In this document: positions 40,328 through 49,513 of the stretch, piece after piece | How positions within the stretch are numbered: the stretch's first letter is position 1 | Layout of the letters: every line of letters begins with the position of its first letter | Virus record (IMG/VR): IMGVR_UViG_3300030090_002105 | Location: 1 to 57,199 of that record | Source of the DNA: a virus | Strand: one strand, 5' to 3' | DNA: 57,199 nt | Translations under genes and position numbers: made by a program | The notes under the pieces: model-generated | What the model was told of the DNA's origin: nothing | Databases searched by the model: none | The model's input: the letters and a program-made list of their open reading frames with translations, nothing else

Positions 40328-41803
40328 CTATTGACCCATTATTCCCTGTAATGATTCTGTTCCTTCCTGAATTAAACCTTTTGTCATTGTGTTAAATTGT
40401 AACAATAAAGAACGGAACTCTTCTCCTGACATTCTAGCCTTGTTTTCAAACTCATCAACAATATCTCCTTCTTTTGTTTCTCTAGTTGGTGGCAATCCTC
40501 TCCAAATGTTTGCAAGTCTTTTTTGAAATACATCTACACTAATCTTATCATCAACAAACTGTTGTAAACCTGCATCATATATTCCTGCAATAAGTAAAGC
40601 ATCTTGAAATTGCGGTGTAAACATCTGTTCTTTAAGCTGATCCTCAGTCATGCCAAACCATTTTTCTGCGGTAGGCTTCATAAATTCTTTATATTTAAAC
40701 TGGCCAACACCAACAGCTGTGTTACCATGTTTATCAAGCACTTCTTTAACAGTGGATGTAGTAAGACCTCTGTCTCCATCTGTAGTATCCGCTACGGCGT
40801 TGTAACCCATAACATTAGATTCGACACCTTTAATAGCTGAAAATACATTAGATAGAATTGTAGATTTTCTTTCCTCAATCTCTGGAGAAGATACCTCAAT
40901 TTCTACTTTTGGTTTGCCTATTACAAAATCTCTAACTGTAGTCTTTCCTGCTGGCTCTCCAATTGGACCACCAACATCTTCAAAAAGAGACCTTCTGGTA
41001 GCTTCCGATCCAATACCAGTTTGTGGAATACCATTAACAGTTTCTGATCCTAATGGGGGCTCTGGATCAATGCCTCCTCCAAGAGTTTCTTCATCAGTGT
41101 CTTCTTTATCGTAACGCACTTCTGTATTAAGAGCACCTTTTCTTTTTTCTTCAGCGTCCTTAACAGTATTAACTCGTGCTTCCATTTCTGCATTAGTACG
41201 CCCTACATCTCCTTTCTTTAAACTTTTATACCAATCTATAATACCCTGAATTTTTTCTTCAGCATTGCCTAAAGCCTTTTCCAGTTCATCAGGGCTTCCT
41301 TTATATACTGCTCCGCGAGGGGTCGACTGAAAATCTTCATTACTTACATTAGACTTTAACCATTTCTGCAATTTCTTTGCAGCTTCCGATAAGTCATCTG
41401 TAGTAGCGCTAAAAAGTTCACCCACCGCATTAAAAAATCCACCTTCACTAGCTTCTTTTTCGCCAGCAGTCTCTTCCGCTTCAGCTCCAGATAACTTTAA
41501 TATAGAATTCCATGAATCAATAGGCAAAGCTTTGCCTTCCAAAATCGCCTGAACAAGAACAGCCTTACCCATTTGAAGTTCACTATCTAACTTAGAATCA
41601 ATAATTGCTCCGCTAAGCTTATCTCTATTATTTGTTATTGATGTATCTATGGTATCAAGTACAGTTTTGTACCTATCCATAAGAGATGTTTGTGCAGCAG
41701 TATCTTTTGCTTCAGCCATGTATTCTTCTTTAAGAAGAACAGCTGAATAATCTTTAAATGATCCTCCAGCAGAAATTAAACCTGCGCTTAAGTTAATTGC
41801 CAT
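40328..41803 (-). CDS. virion-associated lytic transglycosylase (lambda-R/GH104-like) with extended N terminus
   Basis: 491 residues. Residues 1-310 are helical and charged. Residues ~315-450 resemble lambda endolysin R: AIKGVESNVMGYN with catalytic Glu328, AVGVGQFKYKEFMKPTAEKW and FQDALLIAGIYDAGL, closing LANIWRGLPP (compare NIWASLPG in R). This family cuts peptidoglycan glycan strands. Location directly upstream of the ejection protein, not beside the holin-like genes, suggests a virion enzyme for cell entry. Overlaps the upstream gene by 11 bases. Confidence 0.8.
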   Translation of the reverse strand: MAINLSAGLISAGGSFKDYSAVLLKEEYMAEAKDTAAQTSLMDRYKTVLDTIDTSITNNRDKLSGAIIDSKLDSELQMGKAVLVQAILEGKALPIDSWNSILKLSGAEAEETAGEKEASEGGFFNAVGELFSATTDDLSEAAKKLQKWLKSNVSNEDFQSTPRGAVYKGSPDELEKALGNAEEKIQGIIDWYKSLKKGDVGRTNAEMEARVNTVKDAEEKRKGALNTEVRYDKEDTDEETLGGGIDPEPPLGSETVNGIPQTGIGSEATRRSLFEDVGGPIGEPAGKTTVRDFVIGKPKVEIEVSSPEIEERKSTILSNVFSAIKGVESNVMGYNAVADTTDGDRGLTTSTVKEVLDKHGNTAVGVGQFKYKEFMKPTAEKWFGMTEDQLKEQMFTPQFQDALLIAGIYDAGLQQFVDDKISVDVFQKRLANIWRGLPPTRETKEGDIVDEFENKARMSGEEFRSLLLQFNTMTKGLIQEGTESLQGIMGQ

Positions 41804-42356
41804 ATGGCACCTCCTGGGGAGCTAAGACTCCAGTTGGCTGCTCTCCCTGTTGAGGGCTTGAGTTTACTAAGTTAGTAAACATCTGCATTATAGATTCGCC
41901 AGTAAACTGTGGATCATCAGACTCTATTGCAGCGGCAATTGCATAAGTGAGAGCTTCACCCATAAACATCTGTTCACTTTTTTCATCTGGTAAATCTACT
42001 ATATTTTCATACATAAGCAAATCTGTTAGCTCATGAACAACCTCTTCCATGATAGCTACTTCCATATCCCTAGATACTTCTTTACCATCTTCTTCTTCAA
42101 GAGCTATCTCATTAGTTACTAGGTTTCCAGCTATCTCTCCAAGCATCTGAGGGCTACCATTGCCAGCACGTTCTAAAATATCTGGAGCTCCATCAGAATA
42201 AATATATCTTACAATATTTTCTACAATGCCTTTAGACTGAGCAACTTCTTCTTCTGATAAATTTTCTATACCTAAATTAGCCATCTCCTGCTGCTCTTCA
42301 GGCATTGTTGATTTTCCACTTGGTATAGGCATTGGCCTTGCTTGTTCTTTCATCAT
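41793..42356 (-). CDS. acidic internal virion protein candidate
   Basis: 187 residues, strongly acidic, N terminus Pro/Met-rich (MKEQARPMPIPSGKSTMPEE), then long helices with many Glu (EEEDGKEVSRDMEVAIMEEV). No signal peptide. Tightly packed in the internal-protein gene run (overlap with the transglycosylase). Function unknown; could be a scaffold/partner of the neighbouring large proteins. Confidence 0.55.
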   Translation of the reverse strand: MMKEQARPMPIPSGKSTMPEEQQEMANLGIENLSEEEVAQSKGIVENIVRYIYSDGAPDILERAGNGSPQMLGEIAGNLVTNEIALEEEDGKEVSRDMEVAIMEEVVHELTDLLMYENIVDLPDEKSEQMFMGEALTYAIAAAIESDDPQFTGESIMQMFTNLVNSSPQQGEQPTGVLAPQEVPYGN

Positions 42357-42367
42357 AATAATTTACC

Positions 42368-43069
42368 TTAAGATAGCAATCCTCCAGTAGGTCGTTTAGG
42401 CATAAATCCTGGTCCAGTTGATGGGACACCAGCAGCTCCAGAAGTAATAGGATTTGAAAAACCCATAAATGTTCCTGACTGAGCAGCTACTCTATTCTTC
42501 ATTTGTAAATCAGCTTCTGCTGCACCTGCTTCTGCCTCAAGAGCTGCATAATTATAATCCATTTGGTCTTCATGCTTAGCTATATTAAAAGCTAATTGAT
42601 CTGCTGCACTTGTGTCAGTAGCTGCCCCAATAGCCTCAAGTATAGAGCCAATGGTAAATGCTGTTCCAGAACTCATATTAGTAACGGAATCAAATATACC
42701 GCTTAATCCAGTACCTCCTAGAAAAGAGCCTGTCGTTTCGGAAGAAGAGGAAAGAATTTTATCCTTTGTTAGGTCTAAATTTGGATACCCGCTTGATCCA
42801 GTAACTACATCTGTTGCGGTGTTAGCAGCCTTTTGACCAATACCAAAAAAATTGCCAAGGCCTGTTGTAACTTTGCCCACTCCTTTGCTTAGTCCTTGCA
42901 TAAATGTTGTTCCGGTTCCTCCTCCAAATCCACCAAAAGCAGACAATCCAGCAGCACCTAAAGCAGCAACAGCAACCGCTTTAAAAATTCCTTTGCTTTT
43001 GCTTTTTTTCTTTTGGGTTACTGCAAGACCTTCTGTACTTAATGCAGATGTTTTATATTTTCTAGTCAT
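42368..43069 (-). CDS. Gly/Ala-rich internal virion protein candidate
   Basis: 233 residues. The basic start (MTRKYKTSALSTEGLAVTQK then KKSKSKGIFKAVAVAALGAA) runs into a Gly/Ala hydrophobic segment (ALGAAGLSAFGGFGGG), a helical middle with Ala/Glu repeats (AALEAEAGAAEADLQMKNRV), and a Gly/Pro C terminus. A membrane-active segment suits an ejected channel-forming protein as in T7 gp14-like proteins (inference). Confidence 0.55.
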   Translation of the reverse strand: MTRKYKTSALSTEGLAVTQKKKSKSKGIFKAVAVAALGAAGLSAFGGFGGGTGTTFMQGLSKGVGKVTTGLGNFFGIGQKAANTATDVVTGSSGYPNLDLTKDKILSSSSETTGSFLGGTGLSGIFDSVTNMSSGTAFTIGSILEAIGAATDTSAADQLAFNIAKHEDQMDYNYAALEAEAGAAEADLQMKNRVAAQSGTFMGFSNPITSGAAGVPSTGPGFMPKRPTGGLLS

Positions 43070-43085
43070 TTTATATTATTCAATC

Positions 43086-44186
43086 CTATGTATTATCTGT
43101 AAACCAATTAGGAGTTACTGCTGCCATAGCAGCCTCAGCTGCATCTGCACCCATTCCTTCAGTAGTAACGATATTGCTACGAGCAGCAAGAACGGCTCTC
43201 CAGTTTGCTGCATTTTCCATAAGCTGCCTCATTGCTATGTCCATGCTCTGCTGTAGTTTCATAATAAATGACTGATAGTATGCTTGATTCTGTTGCTCCC
43301 TAAACTCATTGCTATAAGCTTGGTTTTGCATCCTCTGGTTCATGTATGCGCTTGCATCCCTTTCTGCAATAGGCATAGCCACGGAAAGAATAGCGTTCAT
43401 TACAGCTTCTTCAGCAATGGAACTATTTACCAAGCCGCGAGCAGCCATTGCTTGCATGGTCTTGGTTGTAGCAGCTTTAAATAAAGGACTATTTTTATTA
43501 ATAAGATTTGCAAGTCGAGTTTCTAAAAGTTCAGAATTAACCCCATCTGCTACAATTTCGTCAAGCATAGGTTTCTGTAGTTGAGAGCGATCAATTGTAA
43601 CAGAATCTGATGAAGTGCTTGATGCTTTTGAAACAGCTGGAGCGGGATCTGGAGGAGGGTCTGAAGCTGGGGCTGGGGTAGAAGAAGATGTTGATAACCC
43701 GCCACCTCCACTGCTAGATGTTGGCGCTAACGTTGGTGCTGGAGTTGGTGTAGGTGTTGGTGTAGGTGTAGGTCTTGGTGTAGTAGATGATAACATTCCC
43801 CCCATTGATGGAAATCTTCTAATCTCATCAGGTCCGGAACCGTATTTTATAGGAGTTCTAGGAGCTCCCACATAACCAGCGCTAAGACCTTTTCCTATAT
43901 GAACATATTTTTCAGCACCACCTGCTCCTTCGCCTCCCCCTACTGTAAGAGCTTTAGTAAAACCAGCAGCCTTAAGAGCGTCTTCTTTAGCTCGTAATTC
44001 TTTTGCTCTACGCATATCATCACGATAGTCGCCGCCACCGCCGCCGTCAGGATCAAGCCTAGGAATTCCATAAGTCATCTTTTTATTAGGCGATCCTTTT
44101 ACAGCATCCCTTCGTCTAAGAAGCTTACGCTCTTCATCTGTTACATATGCAAGGCTTGTCTTGCCACTTTGTACTGGGATTTTCAT
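43086..44186 (-). CDS. internal virion protein with Pro-Thr repeat linker
   Basis: 366 residues. Basic N terminus (YVTDEERKLLRRRDAVKG), Gly-rich stretch, PTPTPTPTP-type linker near 139-156, Ser/Pro segment, then a long helical C-terminal half rich in Met/Gln/Ala (VMNAILSVAMPIAERDASAY). The last part resembles coiled-coil internal proteins. Function inferred from position between the nozzle-like and transglycosylase genes. Confidence 0.55.
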   Translation of the reverse strand: MKIPVQSGKTSLAYVTDEERKLLRRRDAVKGSPNKKMTYGIPRLDPDGGGGGDYRDDMRRAKELRAKEDALKAAGFTKALTVGGGEGAGGAEKYVHIGKGLSAGYVGAPRTPIKYGSGPDEIRRFPSMGGMLSSTTPRPTPTPTPTPTPAPTLAPTSSSGGGGLSTSSSTPAPASDPPPDPAPAVSKASSTSSDSVTIDRSQLQKPMLDEIVADGVNSELLETRLANLINKNSPLFKAATTKTMQAMAARGLVNSSIAEEAVMNAILSVAMPIAERDASAYMNQRMQNQAYSNEFREQQNQAYYQSFIMKLQQSMDIAMRQLMENAANWRAVLAARSNIVTTEGMGADAAEAAMAAVTPNWFTDNT

Positions 44187-46126
44187 CGTCTAATACCTCT
44201 TAGGGAATAGTTCACAACCGCTCCTTGAAGAGTAATTGGTTTATCATAAATAGATTCGTTCTTAATAATAAGACCCATGTTAGTTCCTATGCCGTTTATT
44301 TTAACTCTTTCTGAAGCAACAACAGTAACACCAGTAGTATCACTAGATATATCATCTTCATTCCACTGATCTGCTGTAACATTAATAGTATATGATGAAG
44401 CGGCAGGAGAACTGCGAGGGCTATAAGTCCCTCCATAATCAAAGCTTGGCTGTATTGTTAACGTTGTTGCTGTGTCAGCATTAACCTCTAGATTAATATC
44501 TCTAAATCTTTTCTTTGATTGAGGAGAGCCATAGTTATAGTAAGAGGTTCTTATAAAAGATGGAACTGATAGCCCATCAAAACTTGTTCCAGAATCAATC
44601 TTTCTTACATACCCATCATCAAACCCACCATATATAACTTCAAATCCATTAGAATCTTCAGCTGAACATACAGAATATATCTGATGTTTAAGTGTAAATG
44701 GCATAATCCCTTGGTTCTGCCTATTTATGTAAGTCATAGTAATACCTGTTTTATCGTTAAAAAATAAACGGTATTGATTCTTAGCTCTAATTTTTACAGA
44801 AAGTATAGCCTTCTCTTTTTTCTTCTGCATATATGGATCAATAGAATCAGAAGCAACAGCAGACTGAAAATCACCAAACGCTTGTACAGTAAAGATAGAT
44901 GTAATCCCTCTATCATCCAAGAAGAATGTTTGATCCATCTTTTGAAGAGTGTACGGTATTGCTCCTGTTCCTTGATGGAATCTTTTAAGTGCCCAATCTG
45001 CAGCTGAAGACCCATACAACATAAACGTTTGATTTCTAGTAAATATAGACATTACATCGTTTATTTCAGTAGAGAATCCTGAAACTACGTCTCCAACCGA
45101 AAGTTCAGCAGCTCCAGTTATCGCGCTCCATTTATTTGGAGCTCCAATACTTGAATGCTGTATTGATCCATTCGGGTAAGAATAAAACAAATGTTTTGTG
45201 TGAGCTATAATATGCTCTGGAGTATCTGTGCTTGTACCAGTTTTAATTTTAATAAAAGTGGTGCCATCCCAAGAGAACCCATTATCTACAGTATTAACTC
45301 CATACATAGTAATACCTGTAGCATCTCCACGGAAGTTATAATTTATAAACTCATACTTGCCGTTTGGTGCAAGAGTTTGTTCATATGTAGTTCCGTCTGC
45401 AACAGCAACAGTAACAGATGTTGGTTCAGCCGCTCCATTTACTAAAGCCTTACTTGATCCAGATACATTTATATTCTCGTTATTTGTCCATGTTCCAGTA
45501 TTATTTTTTACTGAAATATATCCAGCTGCATCTGAACCAGCATACGATCCAGATGTAATAGTAACGCTAGTAACCTCTGCTGTATTGCCAGATAAAGCAC
45601 CTGTTATAGTATCTCCAACACTAATCTCTGATGTCCCTGCATCAAAAGCAAGTAACGGCATTTGAATATTTTCATCATCTTGGAATGTTCCTGTTATATT
45701 TCCCAAGACCATTGATCCAGCGGCGCCAGTTTCCCATAAACCATAATAAGATATACCTAGCAAATCAGCTTGAGCTCCGCTAGTAGCTCCTGTTAAAGTT
45801 GTTGGTGTTCCAGTTGATCCTGGAGTAGGCTCTCCATTTGTAGTGGTTCCATCAAAATTTAAAGCAGTACCAAGACTTACTTCAGACCATCCCGCGCTGG
45901 ATGACTTATACATTCCAGCAGAAGCTCCGCCAACTTTATTTCTAAAAGCATAAATATATCCATTGTAGACCCAAACACCAAGCACTGAGCCTTCTCCCGG
46001 AACAACTGTAATTATGCTTCTTTGGTCCTCTATAGCTGATCTAAGCTCAGTTACTAGAGATGCATCAGCATCAGCATCTCTTAAGACTGGTGGACCATAA
46101 GCAACTGATGTTGCATAAAGACCCAT
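44183..46126 (-). CDS. C-terminal part of nozzle/stabilisation-like tail protein
   Basis: 647 residues. LVTELRSAIEDQRSIITVVP, GSVLGVWVYNGYIYAFRNKV and the SGxxAxV/ITGALSGNTAEV repeats match the downstream half of a large phage tail protein that normally starts FPFTGG...GYERFDG and continues without a break (recalled family). That N-terminal half is encoded separately at 46746-47279. Later part: beta-propeller-like strands (FQDDENIQ, GTSFDGLSVPSFIRT). Likely the tail tube/nozzle of a short-tailed phage. Confidence 0.7.
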   Translation of the reverse strand: MGLYATSVAYGPPVLRDADADASLVTELRSAIEDQRSIITVVPGEGSVLGVWVYNGYIYAFRNKVGGASAGMYKSSSAGWSEVSLGTALNFDGTTTNGEPTPGSTGTPTTLTGATSGAQADLLGISYYGLWETGAAGSMVLGNITGTFQDDENIQMPLLAFDAGTSEISVGDTITGALSGNTAEVTSVTITSGSYAGSDAAGYISVKNNTGTWTNNENINVSGSSKALVNGAAEPTSVTVAVADGTTYEQTLAPNGKYEFINYNFRGDATGITMYGVNTVDNGFSWDGTTFIKIKTGTSTDTPEHIIAHTKHLFYSYPNGSIQHSSIGAPNKWSAITGAAELSVGDVVSGFSTEINDVMSIFTRNQTFMLYGSSAADWALKRFHQGTGAIPYTLQKMDQTFFLDDRGITSIFTVQAFGDFQSAVASDSIDPYMQKKKEKAILSVKIRAKNQYRLFFNDKTGITMTYINRQNQGIMPFTLKHQIYSVCSAEDSNGFEVIYGGFDDGYVRKIDSGTSFDGLSVPSFIRTSYYNYGSPQSKKRFRDINLEVNADTATTLTIQPSFDYGGTYSPRSSPAASSYTINVTADQWNEDDISSDTTGVTVVASERVKINGIGTNMGLIIKNESIYDKPITLQGAVVNYSLRGIRR

Positions 46127-46746
46127 TAGCCAATCCTAAGAGCAGATAATTGACCGTAGTTTAGATATATGTTCTGACTACTGCCGTTGTTGTGCTTTAT
46201 TCTTGCATAAACATCAGTATATGTAGTGTGTCCAGTGCAGTCTATAATACCACTCATGTTAAAGTTAGCTACATCATTAGCATTAGTAATGTATTCAATT
46301 CCTTTTAATGCAGGAGAATCTGTTGTGCTTCCCCCGGTATTGTCAGTAGAAACCATTGCAGTCCAAATAATATTGGCTGTTGCGGCTTGCTTTATGCACA
46401 AGTTACATGAAACAAAATAAAATCCTTTGTCATATATTCTTATTTGATCATTTGCAAAATCAGCATCAGCTCCAACAGTTGTAGAAGAAACAGTTCCGGT
46501 ATCTTGCGCTACATCTGATCCAGAAGATCCTAATGAAAAGTCAACGGTTACTGTAGTACCATTTGCAATTGCTTGTACAGCGGGAGTGCCATCGCCTGCA
46601 GCATTATTTATACAGGCATATCCTCCCATATCTGACTCTACATATTGGCGTAACATCTGTGCTGTAATTGCGCCTGTAGTATTGTCAGCAAAACTCGTGC
46701 CTGTTAAAACTGCTCTAGTTTTTCTTAAGGCTGTAGGTGTTCCCAT
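46126..46746 (-). CDS. C1q/TNF-like jelly-roll protein inserted between nozzle halves
   Basis: 206 residues. N terminus ITAQMLRQYVESDMGGYA recalls fibre attachment segments; the rest is a beta-sandwich with FANDQIRIYDKGFYFVSCNL and YLNYGQLSALRIG endings typical of C1q/TNF-like head/tail fibre domains. TAATG junctions link it to both flanking nozzle-like pieces. Likely a trimeric receptor-binding or decoration protein. Confidence 0.6.
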   Translation of the reverse strand: MGTPTALRKTRAVLTGTSFADNTTGAITAQMLRQYVESDMGGYACINNAAGDGTPAVQAIANGTTVTVDFSLGSSGSDVAQDTGTVSSTTVGADADFANDQIRIYDKGFYFVSCNLCIKQAATANIIWTAMVSTDNTGGSTTDSPALKGIEYITNANDVANFNMSGIIDCTGHTTYTDVYARIKHNNGSSQNIYLNYGQLSALRIG

Positions 46747-47279
46747 TATTTATACTCCACATTAAATGCGCTACCAAAAGCGCTGTCTTTATTTAAAAAT
46801 AGCAAGGTTTCTCCATCTTGCAGTGTTCCGCTTGTTACTATAAAATAAACATATCCTTCGCCATTTGACCCAGAAAAAGAACCTGCGGCAGAATCTCCAG
46901 TAACATCTTCAATGCTAACTTGAAGTATTGACCCTAAAGCTCCGCTTGTTTCTCCCTTTATCATGTCTCCTGTAGATGGAATTTGAAGATCAAAAGCCGT
47001 GCCATAAGCGCTGCTAAAAACAGAATCTTTAGATGTTCCAAGAGTAAAAGGAATTCTATAATATACAACCTCAGATGGAAGTGTCTGCCCGTCAGCCCTT
47101 TCATAACCATCTAATCTTTGATACCTTCCCCTTATGTCTACTTCAAAGTTATCCGCAGATACACACTCTCCAGGAGTAATAGTTAACGCCGGATCAACTA
47201 AGTTTATTCCTCCAGTAAATGGAAAATAACTAGACCTTATACTTGAAGGCGTAAGAGCTCTATTACGTAACTTTGTCAT
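46746..47279 (-). CDS. N-terminal part of nozzle/stabilisation-like tail protein
   Basis: 177 residues. SSYFPFTGGINLVDPALTIT then ECVSADNFEVDIRGRYQRLDG and YERADGQTLPSEVVYY are the signature opening of the large phage tail protein whose remainder lies at 44183-46126. The C terminus ends in the SGxLxDGETL repeat type. Overlaps the adaptor gene by ATGA. A split gene or natural two-part design. Confidence 0.7.
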   Translation of the reverse strand: MTKLRNRALTPSSIRSSYFPFTGGINLVDPALTITPGECVSADNFEVDIRGRYQRLDGYERADGQTLPSEVVYYRIPFTLGTSKDSVFSSAYGTAFDLQIPSTGDMIKGETSGALGSILQVSIEDVTGDSAAGSFSGSNGEGYVYFIVTSGTLQDGETLLFLNKDSAFGSAFNVEYK

Positions 47280-47971
47280 TCTGGTCTAACTGTATAGTTA
47301 AATAAATCTTGAACCTTAGAAAACCTTCTATTCTTTTGGCCAGGAAGCTGATCAGACTCTAACTTATCCATTAAATCCTCAAAAGATGCTAATGCTCCAT
47401 TAAGTATTTCAGGGGCATCTTCATTCTCTCCGTAATATATCTTAGCTCTAGCAATAATAATATTATGAAATCTAGCTGGTATAGGAGAAGTATCTGAATC
47501 TGCTGAAAGCTCAGTAGGAGTCTTCCAATACTCTACAGAAATAGCTGTAGTTGTATCAGGAGTTGGATACACATCTAGAACATTGTCAGGTTTTACAGCA
47601 AATACTTCAGGCGTACCTGAGTCTATAACCCCAAGTTTATATTCAAGCTTGTATTCGTCCCAATCCATATAGTCAAGCTCTTGATAATCGTTGGTAGCTT
47701 TAGACCAAACAATAGCATCAAGATTCCAGTTTCCTAAGTCAGCTGGAGATGACAAAGTTGATGTGCCAGCTGATGGTGTAATAGTGGCTTCAGTCCACAA
47801 AAAATTCCAGTTAAACCATCGCCTTTGAATATCTAAATCAGCTTGTTTAACATAGCGAACAACAGCAGTCTCCTCTTCTGAAAGATCAGAAGCAGTAACG
47901 CTTGAAGGGCCAGTGCCTGGTATCCCTATATCTCTAGCCATATCTTGGCATAAAACTAAATAAGTGCTCAT
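47276..47971 (-). CDS. head-tail adaptor
   Basis: 231 residues. MSTYLVLCQDMARDIGIPGT start, VRYVKQADLDIQRRWFNWNF helix-Trp motif, DIWWSKATNDYQELDYMDWD-like region (VWSKATNDYQELDYMDWD), and ARFHNIIIARAKIYYGENED. This order is typical of phage connector/tail-adaptor proteins preceding the nozzle gene. Sits between GT9 and the nozzle pieces with ATGA overlaps. Confidence 0.72.
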   Translation of the reverse strand: MSTYLVLCQDMARDIGIPGTGPSSVTASDLSEEETAVVRYVKQADLDIQRRWFNWNFLWTEATITPSAGTSTLSSPADLGNWNLDAIVWSKATNDYQELDYMDWDEYKLEYKLGVIDSGTPEVFAVKPDNVLDVYPTPDTTTAISVEYWKTPTELSADSDTSPIPARFHNIIIARAKIYYGENEDAPEILNGALASFEDLMDKLESDQLPGQKNRRFSKVQDLFNYTVRPE

Positions 47972-49050
47972 TTTAAGTTCTTCGCTATATCCATATAAAC
48001 TTTACCTACAGGTATTTTTGATGCACACAAAGCACCCCCAGTTTCTTCATCCCTATTACAAGTATCAAATCCATGATGCATTTTGTGGCACGGATAACAC
48101 TCTGCCTCAAACGGTTCAAAAGATGTAGTATTATTCCAATGTTTGCTTAAATTTTCTTTAGAAGAGTGAGATAAAAATAAAGACTTATGAACATTATTAT
48201 TAGATGATACTGAATTTAATACTCCAGTTTCAGGCCCAACAACTACATTACATAACTTAACTAAAGTTAGTACATCTCTAATAGGCCAATCTCCAGATGT
48301 AGTTATAACCCTGCTTTCTTTTTCCCAACCTTGTTCAAGAATTTTACAAGCATAATCGCCAACAGTAATAAATGTAACGTCTTTACGATTATCAAGAAAC
48401 TTGGCCATTAACTGATCATTTCCTGGCCATACCTTATGAACAGAAGAACCAGACAAAACATTCATAACAAGGTATTTAGTCTTTACTTTTTTCTTCTTCC
48501 AATCTTTTATTCTAGACTCTTCTTTTTTTGTTGGGTAAAAAGAAGTATCAAATTCATAATCTACTTCAGCAATATCATGCATTCTTTCCATGTAATTAAC
48601 ATTACACTCAGAATGAATGTCTTCTTTACTCCATTTAAACTTTTTATCTCCAGCAATTAAAACTGGACCATGTTCTAATTGAACGGTCCTGTCCCCAACA
48701 ATTAATAAACTTCCTTCTACAGATTCTGAAAATTGTATTACTTTATCGAAAAGTCCATCAAAATTTGCCCAATAATCATCTAGTTTATCTGGGTATATTT
48801 GATTAGTTTTTTGAACCAAAATCTCATCAACATAAGGATTAGACCTTAATATGTCTTTTCCTGTTTCATTGGTGTTAACACAAACTCTGTATCCCTGCTC
48901 TTTCAACAAAGGTAATACTGAACTTGTTTGCAGTATATCTCCGAAAGCTCCATATCTAATTACACAAACTGTTTTTTCTTTCCTTATCCCACCAAAATCT
49001 TGTGGGGTAAAGTCCTTTATTTCCTTTTCAGGAACTGTTATTATTTTCAC
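47968..49050 (-). CDS. GT9 heptosyltransferase-like glycosyltransferase
   Basis: 360 residues. N-terminal VCVIRYGAFGDILQTSSVLP (R-GA-GD loop of GT9 heptosyltransferases), middle VMNVLSGSSVHKVWPGND, C-terminal VVGPETGVLNSVSSNN and a Cys-rich tail (CYPCHKMHHGFDTC). GT9 enzymes add heptose to LPS. Position between adaptor and small capsid-proximal genes is unusual. It could modify host LPS to prevent adsorption of other phages, or decorate virions; acceptor unknown. The tail Cys pattern resembles a zinc site rarely seen in GT9. Confidence 0.75.
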   Translation of the reverse strand: MKIITVPEKEIKDFTPQDFGGIRKEKTVCVIRYGAFGDILQTSSVLPLLKEQGYRVCVNTNETGKDILRSNPYVDEILVQKTNQIYPDKLDDYWANFDGLFDKVIQFSESVEGSLLIVGDRTVQLEHGPVLIAGDKKFKWSKEDIHSECNVNYMERMHDIAEVDYEFDTSFYPTKKEESRIKDWKKKKVKTKYLVMNVLSGSSVHKVWPGNDQLMAKFLDNRKDVTFITVGDYACKILEQGWEKESRVITTSGDWPIRDVLTLVKLCNVVVGPETGVLNSVSSNNNVHKSLFLSHSSKENLSKHWNNTTSFEPFEAECYPCHKMHHGFDTCNRDEETGGALCASKIPVGKVYMDIAKNLK

Positions 49051-49057
49051 TTACTGG

Positions 49058-49282
49058 TTAGTAACTCCATCCTGCAACAGACATTCCAGAACGAACCATA
49101 CGGCCATTAACCCTAGCTTCGTTGTTAGACCTTGGCTGTTCAGCTTTGTACATTTCACAACGCTCATCAAATAACTGGCTTCCGCTAGTGTATCCTTTTT
49201 GTTTTGGTTCTGTAGAACCATATCCTTCTAAAGGAGTTTCAACCTTATCGCCAATATAAGCAGTAATTAAGTTAATATTCAT
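49058..49282 (-). CDS. small hypothetical virion-region protein, 74 residues
   Basis: MNINLITAYIGDKVETPLEG, then SQLFDERCEMYKAEQPRSNN. Soluble, acidic/polar. RBS revcomp AGGAGAAC before the ATG at 49282. Tightly set between GT9 and the 57-residue gene. Family not recognised; capsid-proximal location suggests a structural or accessory head protein. Confidence 0.5.
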   Translation of the reverse strand: MNINLITAYIGDKVETPLEGYGSTEPKQKGYTSGSQLFDERCEMYKAEQPRSNNEARVNGRMVRSGMSVAGWSY

Positions 49283-49331
49283 TTTGTTCTCCTAAATGAA
49301 TTGGGGGAGAGTTGCCCCTCCCCCGCTTCAA

Positions 49332-49505
49332 TTACGCAGTTTCAAACTTCCCGTGAGAAGTATTGACGCTACCTTTTACAACACCGATAGGCTTCTGGTC
49401 AGGACCTTTGCTATCCATCCCCATAGAAGCTGGAGATTCGTTAGCAAAAGATTTCTTTTCAGAAAGTCCGTTATCGGGCATTTTACCACTTGCGCTGTCT
49501 TTCAT
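49332..49505 (-). CDS. 57-residue hydrophilic protein
   Basis: ATG 49505 with AGGAGG ahead (a GTG/ATG farther upstream at 49523 gives weaker spacing). MKDSASGKMPDNGLSEKKSF then ASMGMDSKGPDQKPIGVVKG; unstructured and polar. Directly after the 126-residue capsid-region gene. Possibly a capsid-associated peptide; function unknown. Confidence 0.5.
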   Translation of the reverse strand: MKDSASGKMPDNGLSEKKSFANESPASMGMDSKGPDQKPIGVVKGSVNTSHGKFETA

Positions 49506-49513
49506 AGTGCCTC

